Shown: piece after piece, positions 52,095 through 62,457 of the stretch
Position numbering within the stretch: the stretch's first letter is position 1
Layout of the letters: each line of letters begins with the position of its first letter
Assembly (NCBI GenBank): GCA_963931925.1
Contig: OZ007581.1
Span: 16,672,450 to 16,736,449, forward strand
Origin: Onchidella celtica
Lineage: Eukaryota > Mollusca > Gastropoda > Systellommatophora > Onchidiidae
Reading direction: 5' to 3'
Length of the DNA stretch: 64,000 bases
The notes under the pieces: model-generated
Databases searched by the model: none
Told to the model about the DNA's origin: nothing
The model's input: only the letters and a program-made list of their open reading frames with translations
Made by a program: the position numbers and the translations under genes

Positions 52095-52660
52095 ATAAGG
52101 TTTTAGTGCAGCACATATTTCTTGGTTTGTGCGGGGCACTCCCAAATTCCTGCAGTTTGTTGGGATAGGAAGGCGCCCGAGTTTCTCACGTAGTTTTCCG
52201 TCCTCTAGTTTGTTCTCAAATCGTTTATTGACTAGAGGCTCAAATTACTTATCGTAGGCCGGAGGTCCCAGTTCCTCCTCATTATTAAATGAAGAAGCAA
52301 GCTCTTTGTAGATATCCTCATCTACGTCACCTTGCTGCCCATTGTCATCTTCATTGATAGACGCTTCGTCTAAAATCTCATTTTCCAATTTTCCACCTCC
52401 TCATCAGAGGAAGAAATTGTACACCATCTCGTGGGAGGTGGCGTTGAGAAGGTAGTGGAATGTGTAACAGTCCTCTTTTTCGCACAGCCGGTGGCCTGCG
52501 TGATTTTTTTCTAAATCATTTATTTTGTCCATCGTTTTTTGGACATTAGAGCGTGCATTTCTGTCACGCTCACTGCTGGTGCGGTATCAGTACAGTTACC
52601 GTGCGGTTCTGTCTCATTTCCCCGGTGCGAAGACATTTCCATGTCATCAGGCATGATTAA
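52095..52660 (-). pseudogene. Fossil gag-like fragment, possibly of a DIRS/tyrosine-recombinase retrotransposon
   Basis: Minus-strand reading segments show codon-like sequence with LEDGKLREKLGRL and LPIPTNCRNLGVP, recalling the N-terminal gag-like region common next to DIRS-type elements in invertebrates. It is broken, with about five or more interruptions. No reverse transcriptase or recombinase lies nearby. The assignment rests on memory of the motif and is weak. It has no counterpart after 24420 in unit B. Confidence 0.35.
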
Positions 52661-52768
52661 GACTTATAATTGGTGAGGCTGATGAGATAGTAAGATTGTG
52701 GCGTACACAACAAATCCACAATATAGCGGTGGTATGTTACACCGAGTGAAAGACGGTTGGCTGAGGTA

Positions 52769-53116
<348 letters not shown>

Positions 53117-53239
53117 AAGTTTCATTCTCTATCTGGGAGATGGGGGAAAACAACAACAAAACACAGTAATTCGCCACAGTAAGCGACATTGTTTCCAAAA
53201 GCCCAGTTCAGTAAGATGTTAGAAATGTAACAAATGTAG

Positions 53240-53290
53240 ATCATATTATAATACTGTAGAGCTAGAGGGTGAACATGTAAATATCTAAAT
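53240..53290. repeat. Repeat R1 end fragment, inverted
   Basis: CTGTAGAGCTAGAGGGTGAAC is the reverse of the R1 3' end seen at 23440-23485 and 46975-47002. The rest of 53120-53785 shows no gene. Confidence 0.5.
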
Positions 53291-53787
53291 CTCCGTAGAA
53301 ATGCTCTGAGGCATTGGGCATAATGACTGTACGCTTATATTATAGGATAAGGGAAGCGCATATCCGTGCACACAATTCGATGACGTAGAACACACACCGG
53401 AATATTATATTACTCACCTTGTTAATTTGCATAGTTTTTAAAAATATGAATCGGCTTAGTACTAATAGCAAAACAATCCGGCTTCTGCTCGGAGATTAAG
53501 TGATCTGCACTAATAATATACGGTACTTGAGTGCATGTCGATCACCAATGGCTACCCTTTTCGCCTGATTAGTCAATCTGACTACCGCCCATTGATACAA
53601 ACTGACTAGACCCTCACGCCCCCAGGTCCATCTGACTATTCCATGTGTTGTCGCTTTAAATTCGTGAACACCATACCAAGTTTTGTTTCAGCAAACCGAC
53701 ACAAGTCGCGCTTTTTGGTAAACATGTTGTACGGATATGCACTATCCATACCCATACAACATGTTGTAGGGATATATACACTTCCTA

Positions 53788-53990
53788 AGATAAGATAAGC
53801 TAAGATAACTTTATTATCCTCTTGACAGGAGATTTGTTGACACAGCATCGGTTTTACAGTACAACAGTAAAAATACAGTATCTAACTCACGCCATGTACC
53901 CCACACACGCACATTGCTCACACAACTTTACCAACAAATAAGAGCATAAGTCACACACACACTCACTGTCAGAGCAGTCTATCAGGAAAA
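53788..53990 (-). repeat. LINE-like 3' end, antisense, counterpart of 1-145
   Basis: Minus-strand reading gives a 3' end with GAGGATAATAAAGTTATC and TTATC-type repeats (AAGATAAG on the plus strand). The family resembles, but is not identical to, the Rex1-like 3' end at 4061. It marks where unit C aligns with the first bases of the window. Confidence 0.55.
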
Positions 53991-53999
53991 GTGACAACA

Positions 54000-54708
54000 G
54001 CATACCACATCCCAAACACTACCACTTCGAATGGCGGATGGTAAAAAAGATCGTCTATAAGGCATAGTCCTGTACAACCTACATTTAGTGTGCCCATACA
54101 TCGTTGTAGCAAGAAATAACGTGAAAGTGGTTTTGTAGGCAAGTGATGAAAAATCCTGAAATGTTTTGTTTTAGTTTGATAACATGAGGTAAATATTGAT
54201 GTTTGTTATCATGATATGTATTCTATATTAAGTTATTTAAATTACATTTCATAATGTTTACTATTATAAATTATGTTTAATTTTGTTTGTTTTTTACTAC
54301 GAATTTTGCAGTTGTGAATTTAGCCCAGTTGGGTTCTCGTTCACTGAGGTTTTTGTCTCCTTGGGGTTTCCTGTCCTTCTCAGGGCTTTTGTCTGTATCC
54401 TGAGAAACATTGCCTCAAGACAGAAGAAATTGCACATGATCCATAATTTCATTCACGTTTCCGGTCAACTCAAAAAGCAGCAACAAATTAAAGTCGGTAG
54501 AATATTGTAAATAATATTAATAATAAGGTGCTCAGTAGAGAGACTGCACAACTGTGTGAAAAGAAATGGGGTTGTTCTTTAAAGGCCTACAGCAAGGACT
54601 GAATGATTCTGTCATTTGTCAGTCACAAAGCATTTCTTTTTCTAAAACAGTTACATGTGTGCATTAGAAGAGTAGCGGTTCACATATAAATTAGATACAT
54701 ATAACAGT
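54000..54708 (+). promoter_or_regulatory. Upstream flank of UBL gene C, the least interrupted copy
   Basis: It aligns with 1334-3330 in unit A after removal of the SINE and LINE, and with 25095-26011 in unit B after removal of its SINE. It contains an open stretch of about 66 codons starting near 54313 with EFSPVGFSFTEVF. This copy shows the ancestral spacing of upstream block and start codon. Confidence 0.45.
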
Positions 54709-55869
54709 ATGGGAAATTGGCAGTCATCTGAAGATTCGGGAAGTGGTAAGTTGTTGATGTTAGTGCTTGAGTGGCCTACATGACCAGGCAGAGTTTATGC
54801 AACTAACTAACTAAAAATACATCTGCCTTCATTTCTAAACTTCCTAAATCCTCATATGGTGAATACCAATGTTTGTACTGTTTCCTAATAAATCATACTA
54901 TTAATCTTTGCTTTGCACATTGGACACACAGACAAACAAAAACAACACCTGATATCATCTTTCAAGAGATTGCTTACACAACTAACCTTCAAAGCAAAAT
55001 GAAGTTAGAATCGTATATGTAAGGTGGGGAAAGCTCAAGTATTTGGATTTAATTGTATAGAGAATGTGAGAGGGTAGGAGAGATACAGGCTGCTGAAGTA
55101 GAACTCTTTTAGCCATTCTTTCATGGAGACTTTTTAAAGATCCTGCATGCAGTTGAAGCTGAGTGACCACTGAGTAGAGCATTGTTTAGCAACAGAACTC
55201 AAGTTGCTTAATCAAAAATTTTAAAAAGTCTTTTCACACAATATGTTACTTGATTAGGAGATTGCTGTAAATCTAAATTTTTTTTTTTCTTTTTACAGGT
55301 TCTCAGGAGCAACATGGTGTTATTCATTTTAAAAACCGTTTGTATCTCCATTTGCTTGATATCTTTTACAGTTCACGACGCTAACTTTCAGATCAGTTCC
55401 TGTTTAGGGTGATGGTTAGCTAATGTTTTAAAGAAAAAAAAAAGAAGTGACTCTCATATCCTTTATGTCCTTTCCTTTTTAGTGGTATTTTCGCGGCCAG
55501 CAGATATTTTTGATGTTAAACGAATGGTTTTCTAAGCTTTTGGTTGGAATGACAGTCACTTTTGGATATTTTGTTCTACATTTTGCTAATAATTCTTATA
55601 AGTTCAACTGAACAAAATCAATACAAATGTGTTCCACAGATATAAATGTCTTGAAAGTGATTTTCATCTCAGTTATGTTGAAATTTTTATCAAATGATAC
55701 TTTATCTTAATCACTGAATATTTCATGTACATTATACTGTATTCGTTTTTCTGAAGTTGTTCTTTGTCATATTTCAGACTCAAAGACTTACATCAAGTTG
55801 AAAATTTTGCATGAACTGCCGAGTGGTTCGGAAGTCGAAAGGGAAATGACTGTTGACCCCTATCATTCT
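54709..55869 (+). pseudogene. UBL gene C, exons 1-3 only; exon 4 lost
   Basis: Exons 54709-54745 (MGNWQSSEDSGS), 55299-55337 (SQEQHGVIHFKN) and 55778-55869 (SKTYIKLKILHELPSG, VEREMTVDP) keep phases 1, 1, 0 and are open. The donors are GTAAGT, GTTTGT and GTAAGT. The region that should hold exon 4 is gone: at 62298 sequence matching the intron (11216 in A) jumps to sequence lying past the polyadenylation signal (about 12210 in A). Without exon 4 the UBL fold cannot form, unless a distant exon beyond the window is used. Intron 3 carries a LINE and the pogo-like element. Confidence 0.55.
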
Positions 55870-56099
55870 GTAAGTGGCGATTTTCTGAGTCCATCATGTT
55901 TTTCTTGTAATGCCCAGCTTTTTCTTACATTTTCGCTGTAGCAGGGCTCCACAAATGCAATTTCTGTTGTTGTTTTTTCATGTTGTTTTCGCCCCTCTAC
56001 AATCTCTGTAAGTAATGTAAAAATATATAATATATATATTGTAGTGCTAACATTGCATCAGATTTGATCATACCAAAAATGTAATACAAGTACATGTAC

Positions 56100-56215
56100 T
56101 ATATTCACGAAATATCATAAAAACCACAGAAAAACTGTGGGGTCGCAGCAGGGCTGTAAGCAAAGTCAAAATTGGGCAAAAAGAAAAGGTTGTATGTTGC
56201 AAAGCCCCGCGTGAG
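56100..56215. repeat. Left half of a foldback-family repeat, split by a LINE
   Basis: GTCAAAATTGGGCAAAAAG through GCCCCGCGTGAGAAATAAT matches the arm at 45697. The family sequence continues on the far side of the LINE at 59838 (ACCCAAACAATACAAAG, GAAGACAGAAAAT), which sets the LINE borders. Confidence 0.6.
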
Positions 56216-59200
56216 AAATAATAATAATAATAATAATAATATATTGCATTTATATAGCGCCCAACCCCGTCGATGACAAGCTCTGGGCGCTTTAACAAAC
56301 TCTTACACACACACACACACACGCATACACAAAAGAAATTCAAAAATATTTACTATTGTTGCTGCCGAAAAACACCTAGCCTAGTTTGTCTGAAAGAAAT
56401 GGGTCTTCAGATGGCGTTTGAAAGAACCAATGTCATTAATTTCCCTGGTTGTCTTTGGAAGAGTGTTCCAGATGGTAGGGCCAAGAAATGAAAAGGACTT
56501 TTCTCCTACAGTGGACAGATTCATTTTAGGTACTTTCAATTTTGTAGTGTCGGATGATGATCTTAGTTGACGAGATGGAACATAGTAATCAGTTAAATCA
56601 ACTAGGTACGATGGAGCAGTATTATTGACACATTTGTGACAAATGGATGACAATTTGTACATTATTCTTTTCTCGACTGGCAGCCAGTGCAAACTCTGCA
56701 GAAGTGGCAGTGCTGAATCTCTTTTCTTTTTCTTCAAAACAAGTCTCGCTGCATTGTTTTGAGCAATTTGGAGTTTTCTAATATTTTTTTGTGAAATTCC
56801 AGCCAAAAGGGAGTTGCAATAGTCAAGCTTTGAAAGTACAAAAGAATTTACTAAAACAGCCGCAGTTTCAGTTGAAATAAGATGTCTGATTTTACCAATT
56901 TTCCAGATTTCCATGTATAGAATACGAATGAGGTGACTAACCTGAGATGACATAGAAAGATTTGAATCAATGTAAACCCCTAGGTTTTTTACTTTTTTTG
57001 AAATTTCTATTGAATTAGTGCCAATTATCATCTCAGTTCTGTCCACTTCTTGCAGAACCCGCTCACGGCCTAATAAAATAACCTCAGTTTTATCCTCATT
57101 TAGTGCCAGTTTGTTTTGGTTCATCCAGCTTTTAATTTCTGTTATACAGTTTCCAGCCTGCTGCAGAAGGCTGTCAACATCGCATGGCAAGGCAGAACTG
57201 TAGAGCTGGGTATCATCAGCATAGAGATGATATTGTAAATTAAATTTCTTTATTTCATGTACAAGTGGAATAGTATAGATAGTAAACAAAATAGGACCAA
57301 GCACTGAGCCTTGTGGTACGCCATACTGAAGCGCATAAGAAAAAGATCTTATTTTGTTGGTTACAACAAATTGGTGGCGATTTGACAGGTAAGATTCGAC
57401 CCATTTAAGGGCGACCCCTCTGATTCCAAACGATGTTTCTAGCCTTCTGAGCAGGATTTCGTGATCGATGGTGTCGAACGCTGCTGATAGATCCAACAAA
57501 TTTAGCAGAGTAATATTTCCAGAATCTGCCTTTACTAATATGTCATTCATGATTCTTAATAGTGCAGTTTCAGTACTGTGGTTACTTCTGTAAGCAGATT
57601 GAAATGGTTCCAACAGGTCATTATTTCTCAAATGACACATTAGTTGTTGTAATATCACCTTTTCAAGGATTTTTGAAAGAAAAGGAAGGTTTGAGACGGG
57701 TCTATAATTTTTCAACATGTTTTGATCAAGAGTCGTTTTTTTCAAAAGTGGTGTTACCCAGGCTGTTTTAAAATAATCAGGGACAGACCCACTTAAAATA
57801 GAGTTGTTTATTATTTTTGTAATAGTTGGAACCAGTTCACCAATACAAGATCTAACCAAAAATGTAGGAATAGGATCGAGGTCACAACATTTTGATGGCG
57901 ATGCCATGATGATAGATTTTACAGATTCATTCGACACAACACCAAAAGTGTCTATAGGATTTCCCTGAAACTCATCAAAATGATCAATGGCATCAAAACT
58001 GTCAAGATTTTCTCGGATAGTTGTAACTTTTTTATCAAAATAATCAGCAAAAACATTGGGCAACAAATTGTTCTCGTAAATTGTGGGTAGAGGTGTTTCC
58101 TTTCTTTTCCCTGTGAGTTCATCACAAATACTAAAAAGTTCCTTACAAGATGTAGAATTTTGAAGTTTAGTGACATAGAAGTCTTTTTTTGCAAGTTTCA
58201 TAACACATTTCCATTTGTTCTTCTGGTGTTTGAAAATGTCCTTGTGGACTGTAAGACCTGTCTTTAACCATTTCCTTTCTGCTTTGCGACATTCTGCTTT
58301 GGCTGCTTTGACATCTAGGGTGTACCATGGAGCGAACGGTCTGTTGGAGATTGACCTGGTCTTGATAGGTGCATGTCGCTGTAGTAGATCTTGCTGGATG
58401 TTATTATAAGATGTGATGTCGCCTTCAAAGTTCTCGAGAGCATTGGCCATTTCCGTCTTGAAGGCATTGATGTCGATACCTTTTATGTCTCTGGACGACA
58501 CAACTTTTTTGATGATATTTGGCTTTGCGAAATCAATATCGAGTACGATGGTTTTATGATCCGAAATGAGTTTTTCTAGGACGGCGGTGTTGGTGGAGGT
58601 GCTCAAGGTTTGTTTGATGATCACTAAATCTAAGATGTGACCAGCTCGATGAGTTGGACATTTGATTATCTGAGACATGTTGCATTGGTCGATAAGTTCT
58701 TTAAGTCGTTTTACTTCAGATGATGTTTCAGAATCAAAATGAAAATTAAGATCACCCAAAAGAACAGGGTATCCTTTCTCGCAGGTTAAGCGTGGTAGGA
58801 GAACTTCAAGTTCACTCAGAAAATTGGTTTTACTGCCTGATGCTCGATAAATGCAGACAAAATGAAAGACTTTGGTGCCAAGATCTAATGATAGCTCCAT
58901 AATCTCAAATGTTTCAGGTTGGTAGCTAGTTTCCGGTTTAATAACAATTTTTGGTTCAAGTGATTTTCTGAAAATTACAGCGATCCCGCCTCCAAGACGA
59001 TTTTTCCGAGGAAAAGATTTAATTTTGAAATTAGGAGGTGTCAGTTCATCTTCAATAATAGCATCACGCTCTTTCACTAACCATGTTTCAACGATAAACA
59101 GTAAATCTAGATTCTTTTCGTGAATGAGGTCCACAATGTCTTCAGTTTTATTTCTAGATGACTGAGCATTTAAATAACCAACTCTGATGTTACTGCACTG

Positions 59201-59836
59201 GTCACGTTCTACATCATCAGTGTCCACTTTGATTAAATTTGCTTTGCACACTTGTCTATATCCAGGGAGACAACCATGTCTACTGGTGATGTTTACTTTA
59301 ATTCTCTGTTTGCCTCCCCTTCTTGAGCGTTTGGTTGCTGGTATTAAGTTAATTTTGTTGTTTCTTAATCTATGCATTACACTAGGTGGTACAATTGCTG
59401 TGTTCAAGGGTCTTAAAGCACACAGCTGGTCTCTTGAATAGGCCATTGTGGGATTACACAGTTGTTGACTGAAGGTGTTCATATTCACTTCACCAAGCAC
59501 ATCAGTGTGCACACCGGTCTCAGTGTGTAAGTGTTCACTTGTCAAAACAATGTTACCTGTACTAGCCATGAGTAGTGACAGGCCAAGAATAACACAAGCA
59601 CAATGGTGGAAATTATTCCAACTTGAAGATCTTAAAATTGATCTGAGAATTTCTGACTTCAATTTCATAATTTTCACAATATTTTTTTACACATGAATTC
59701 ACTGAAACCTAATAAACATGCTGGTATAAAAATCCAAAAGAAAGCCGATGTTGATCAGGAACAACAAGTAATAAAATGCAGAGCACAAAAAGGCTGCCAA
59801 CCGGCGCACTGTGTCATACATTCAACTTCTGCAAAT
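56216..59836 (-). mobile_element. Full-length L2/CR1-like LINE, coding frame intact
   Basis: About 3.6 kb on the minus strand: a short 5' untranslated part (59836-59678), one 1098-codon frame, then a 3' end with GCGCTATATAAATGCAAT and an ATT-repeat tail (AAT units at 56216-56242). It is inserted in a foldback-family repeat whose two halves flank it. The borders AGAAATAAT and GCAAATAAA suggest a short, imperfect target duplication. It lies in intron 3 of UBL gene C. The intact frame marks it as young and possibly still mobile. Confidence 0.85.
56381..59677 (-). CDS. LINE endonuclease-reverse transcriptase, 1098 aa, uninterrupted
   Basis: Residues 1-110 are unrecognised. The APE-type endonuclease starts near 163 (VGYLNAQSSRNK) and shows FIVETWL, RLGGGIAVIFRK, LLGDLNFHFD near 308 and ISDHKTIVLDI near 375. 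The reverse transcriptase follows with NYRPVSNLPFLSKILEKVI, LLDLSAAFDTIDHEIL, YGVPQGSVLGPILFTIY and LYADDTQLY near 820 (the catalytic Asp pair). The thumb and tail include NLGVYIDSNLSMSSQV, LDYCNSLLAGI and LQSLHWLPVEKRI. The sequence ends FKRHLKTHFFQTN. These motifs place it in the CR1/L2 group, which integrates by target-primed reverse transcription. No separate first ORF is seen. The first Met at 59677 is the natural start given the short 5' end. Confidence 0.9.
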   Translation of the reverse strand: MKIMKLKSEILRSILRSSSWNNFHHCACVILGLSLLMASTGNIVLTSEHLHTETGVHTDVLGEVNMNTFSQQLCNPTMAYSRDQLCALRPLNTAIVPPSVMHRLRNNKINLIPATKRSRRGGKQRIKVNITSRHGCLPGYRQVCKANLIKVDTDDVERDQCSNIRVGYLNAQSSRNKTEDIVDLIHEKNLDLLFIVETWLVKERDAIIEDELTPPNFKIKSFPRKNRLGGGIAVIFRKSLEPKIVIKPETSYQPETFEIMELSLDLGTKVFHFVCIYRASGSKTNFLSELEVLLPRLTCEKGYPVLLGDLNFHFDSETSSEVKRLKELIDQCNMSQIIKCPTHRAGHILDLVIIKQTLSTSTNTAVLEKLISDHKTIVLDIDFAKPNIIKKVVSSRDIKGIDINAFKTEMANALENFEGDITSYNNIQQDLLQRHAPIKTRSISNRPFAPWYTLDVKAAKAECRKAERKWLKTGLTVHKDIFKHQKNKWKCVMKLAKKDFYVTKLQNSTSCKELFSICDELTGKRKETPLPTIYENNLLPNVFADYFDKKVTTIRENLDSFDAIDHFDEFQGNPIDTFGVVSNESVKSIIMASPSKCCDLDPIPTFLVRSCIGELVPTITKIINNSILSGSVPDYFKTAWVTPLLKKTTLDQNMLKNYRPVSNLPFLSKILEKVILQQLMCHLRNNDLLEPFQSAYRSNHSTETALLRIMNDILVKADSGNITLLNLLDLSAAFDTIDHEILLRRLETSFGIRGVALKWVESYLSNRHQFVVTNKIRSFSYALQYGVPQGSVLGPILFTIYTIPLVHEIKKFNLQYHLYADDTQLYSSALPCDVDSLLQQAGNCITEIKSWMNQNKLALNEDKTEVILLGRERVLQEVDRTEMIIGTNSIEISKKVKNLGVYIDSNLSMSSQVSHLIRILYMEIWKIGKIRHLISTETAAVLVNSFVLSKLDYCNSLLAGISQKNIRKLQIAQNNAARLVLKKKKRDSALPLLQSLHWLPVEKRIMYKLSSICHKCVNNTAPSYLVDLTDYYVPSRQLRSSSDTTKLKVPKMNLSTVGEKSFSFLGPTIWNTLPKTTREINDIGSFKRHLKTHFFQTN

Positions 59837-59837
59837 A

Positions 59838-60017
59838 AAACCCAAACAATACAAAGCAAACTAAAGAGAAGACAGAAAATACACAAATTTTCGGCTTTCG
59901 CCTTTGTCAAGTGAAAAAAACGAACAATAAAAGACTTCAACGGGAACGAAGTGAAATAGTTTACTTAGCTGCGAGTTCTTGCTTCGTTAGCAGCACCAAA
60001 GCACATGTTTGCTGACG
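59838..60017. repeat. Right half of the foldback-family repeat split by the LINE
   Basis: CAAACTAAAGAGAAGACAG and TTCGGCTTTCGCC match the second part of the arms at 45697-46114. The remainder up to 60017 is unique to unit C; intron sequence shared with A and B resumes at GTCTTGAAAGTG. Confidence 0.55.
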
Positions 60018-60345
60018 TCTTGAAAGTGAAGGTACCCATAGAGCCCAAATTCTACATGAACTCCCATCTCACACGATATAATGCAAAATCTCTCCATGCC
60101 AGTGGAATGGTCGATTGCAGTTTCAAGCCACTGTTGTGTCTAGTGACATCCCTCTCCCCCAACCTTGATTCGACGATCCGTTGGTTCTATTGGGGTTTAA
60201 ATCACAGTGATAATGTGGCAGTCTGAGGACATCATGTTCATGCTGAAAGACGGTGATATTACTGGCATAATATACGTTATCTGACTGATTCTTTTTGAAC
60301 ACACCTCTCATATTTCTCCTCCGGCCTTTCTGGCGGTTATTTCTT
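60018..60345. other. Intron 3 block of unit C
   Basis: The counterpart of 10020-10345 and 43556-43850. Non-coding. Confidence 0.6.
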
Positions 60346-60431
60346 TGCAACATACACATTTTTTTCAAAGAGGTCTCCAACGCAATTTTTATAATGTCTC
60401 GGTCAAAAGTCATCCAGAAGCCTCCCAGCCC

Positions 60432-60633
<202 letters not shown>

Positions 60634-60722
60634 AACCCCTTCATGTTGCACCAACACTGCTATTTCCTACCTTCTCCCATCGACGGATCATTTTCAATGG
60701 GATTTCAATATAATTACATGTA

Positions 60723-61647
60723 CGGTGGAACTTGGTTATAACGAGATGCAGTGTTCTACAAAAAAAGTTTCGTTGTACCCAAGATATCGCTATTTCAGTA
60801 AAAAAAAAAAAAAAGGCCCCCAAAGGGTAAATAACAAGATAAGGGATAAACCGATTTTTTTTTTATTAGCATGATCTTCTGCCTTGTTAACACATGGTAT
60901 ACGTCATCATTCTCAAGTGACTGCATATATAGTGTGCTGTCACAGCACGTGTCAATAAAGAAAGAAAGCGTGACTGGCCTCAGCACGAGATTGGCTAGCG
61001 TAGGTGTTAGTAACAGACACAGCACAATACATGTTTGATTCCCTACACGGCTGCACTGTGGCGGCCGCCCCAACAATTTACTGTAAGCACTCGGAAAGAA
61101 TTCTCTTGCTGTAGCGAGAATTTTTACGTCAAATGACGTTATTCAAGTAATTTATAACATAGCTTAATCTTATTATTAAAAAAAATATGGTGGGAGTACT
61201 TCATTGTGTTCCAATTTTCTTTTTATTATTTGCTCGACGCTGCAGCCTAAATAGCAGTATCAAAAATCATAAAATAATTTTTTTTAAATGTCAACTAATC
61301 CAGCTCAATCACCTTTGCATCGACCGATTGTGTTATTTCAAGTTTCGGGTATTTTTAAATAAAAAGTTGTAAAAATGTAAAATACATTCATCTTTATTTT
61401 AGGGGGTGTTAGTAACAGACAAAGCACAATGCATGTAAATGTCTGGCTCCCTACGCGGCTGTACTGTGGCGGCCACCCCCACAATTTACTATACGCACTC
61501 AGAATTAATTCTCTCGCTGTCACGAGTGTTTTAATTATCGTTGTCATTATTCAAGTAATTTATAATGCAGCTTAATATACCATTTTCTCGAGGTTGTCAA
61601 GGTTAGTTTTTAACACCGCCAGTGTCGTTATATATGATGATCCACTG
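60723..61647. mobile_element. Pogo-like non-autonomous TIR element with internal repeats
   Basis: The left end CGGTGGAACTTGGTTATAACG follows TA; the right end TCGTTATATATGATGATCCACTG precedes TA. The ends are imperfect inverted repeats and TA is the target duplication, which fits pogo/Tc1-type elements. Two direct copies of about 180 bp lie inside (about 60995-61175 and 61400-61585), sharing GTTAGTAACAGAC, GTGGCGGCC and ATTCAAGTAATTTATAA. No transposase is present. Unit A keeps only the left end, and unit B has lost the site. Confidence 0.6.
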
Positions 61648-62297
61648 TAGATAGATCTACTTGTTTGTTTCAAAGGCTTGTTGGTGGAGATGCAGTTAAT
61701 TTTCCCTTACTTGTCACCCTCATGTGGCAGTTTCATGGTAAACAACTACAATTACCTGAACATATTGCAGCACCATCAAACAGAAAACGCCGCACACAAC
61801 TTTTAATAATCTGGCCTCAAAAGCTGTGGATTATGGTACTAAAACAACTTAACTAAATGCGATGAGCATTTATACAATTATATATTAAATAAGAGTGCTG
61901 CATCATATAACACTTCAAAGTTATTATTATTATTATTAGATTATAATATATAATGCAAGAAAGTAAACAGCTCTTTTATAGGAAATACACACATTTCATG
62001 CAGCTTCGAGAAGGAAGTTTTATCAGTTCTTTTCAACACTGCCAAAAAATACATCTGCCTGTAGACAGCACTGAGATTTGAGTCCTCGCAAAATTTGGGC
62101 CCAGTGGGTCCAACGGAGAAAAATCTTGGTCCCCGAATCCTGAAGGGGATTATAATAATCAAAATAATAATTTTCTATAAAGCTATGATGTCAGTGCTAT
62201 AAAGCATCACAATGAACAGCAGTATAAACAAAATTTGCTTTCCACCACTCTTTTGAACAATTTCCTTTCTAGTGCAAATATTGCAAATTTAGGGGAT
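61648..62297. other. Distal intron 3 of unit C up to the exon 4 deletion point
   Basis: It aligns with 10750-11216 in A and 43855-44420 in B. A plus-strand frame at 61665-61856 has no counterpart in A. At about 62298 the match jumps past exon 4. Confidence 0.6.
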
Positions 62298-62457
62298 AAA
62301 TCTTTCTCTAGAACACAATGGAAGTACCCCCTCCCCCCCCGCCCCCCCCCCCTCCCCGCCGCCGAAAAATGTATTGTGATCAAACCTTTCCTTCTTTCTA
62401 TAATATTCAAATATTATTTGGGTTGTGAGTTGTGAACTGCGCCTAAGGCCGCCTTTA
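62298..62457. other. Sequence after the exon 4 deletion point, with C-runs
   Basis: TCTTTCTCTAGAACACAATGG and a C-rich run correspond to 12208-12256 in unit A and 45410-45456 in unit B, sequence that lies downstream of the polyadenylation signal there. Confidence 0.6.
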
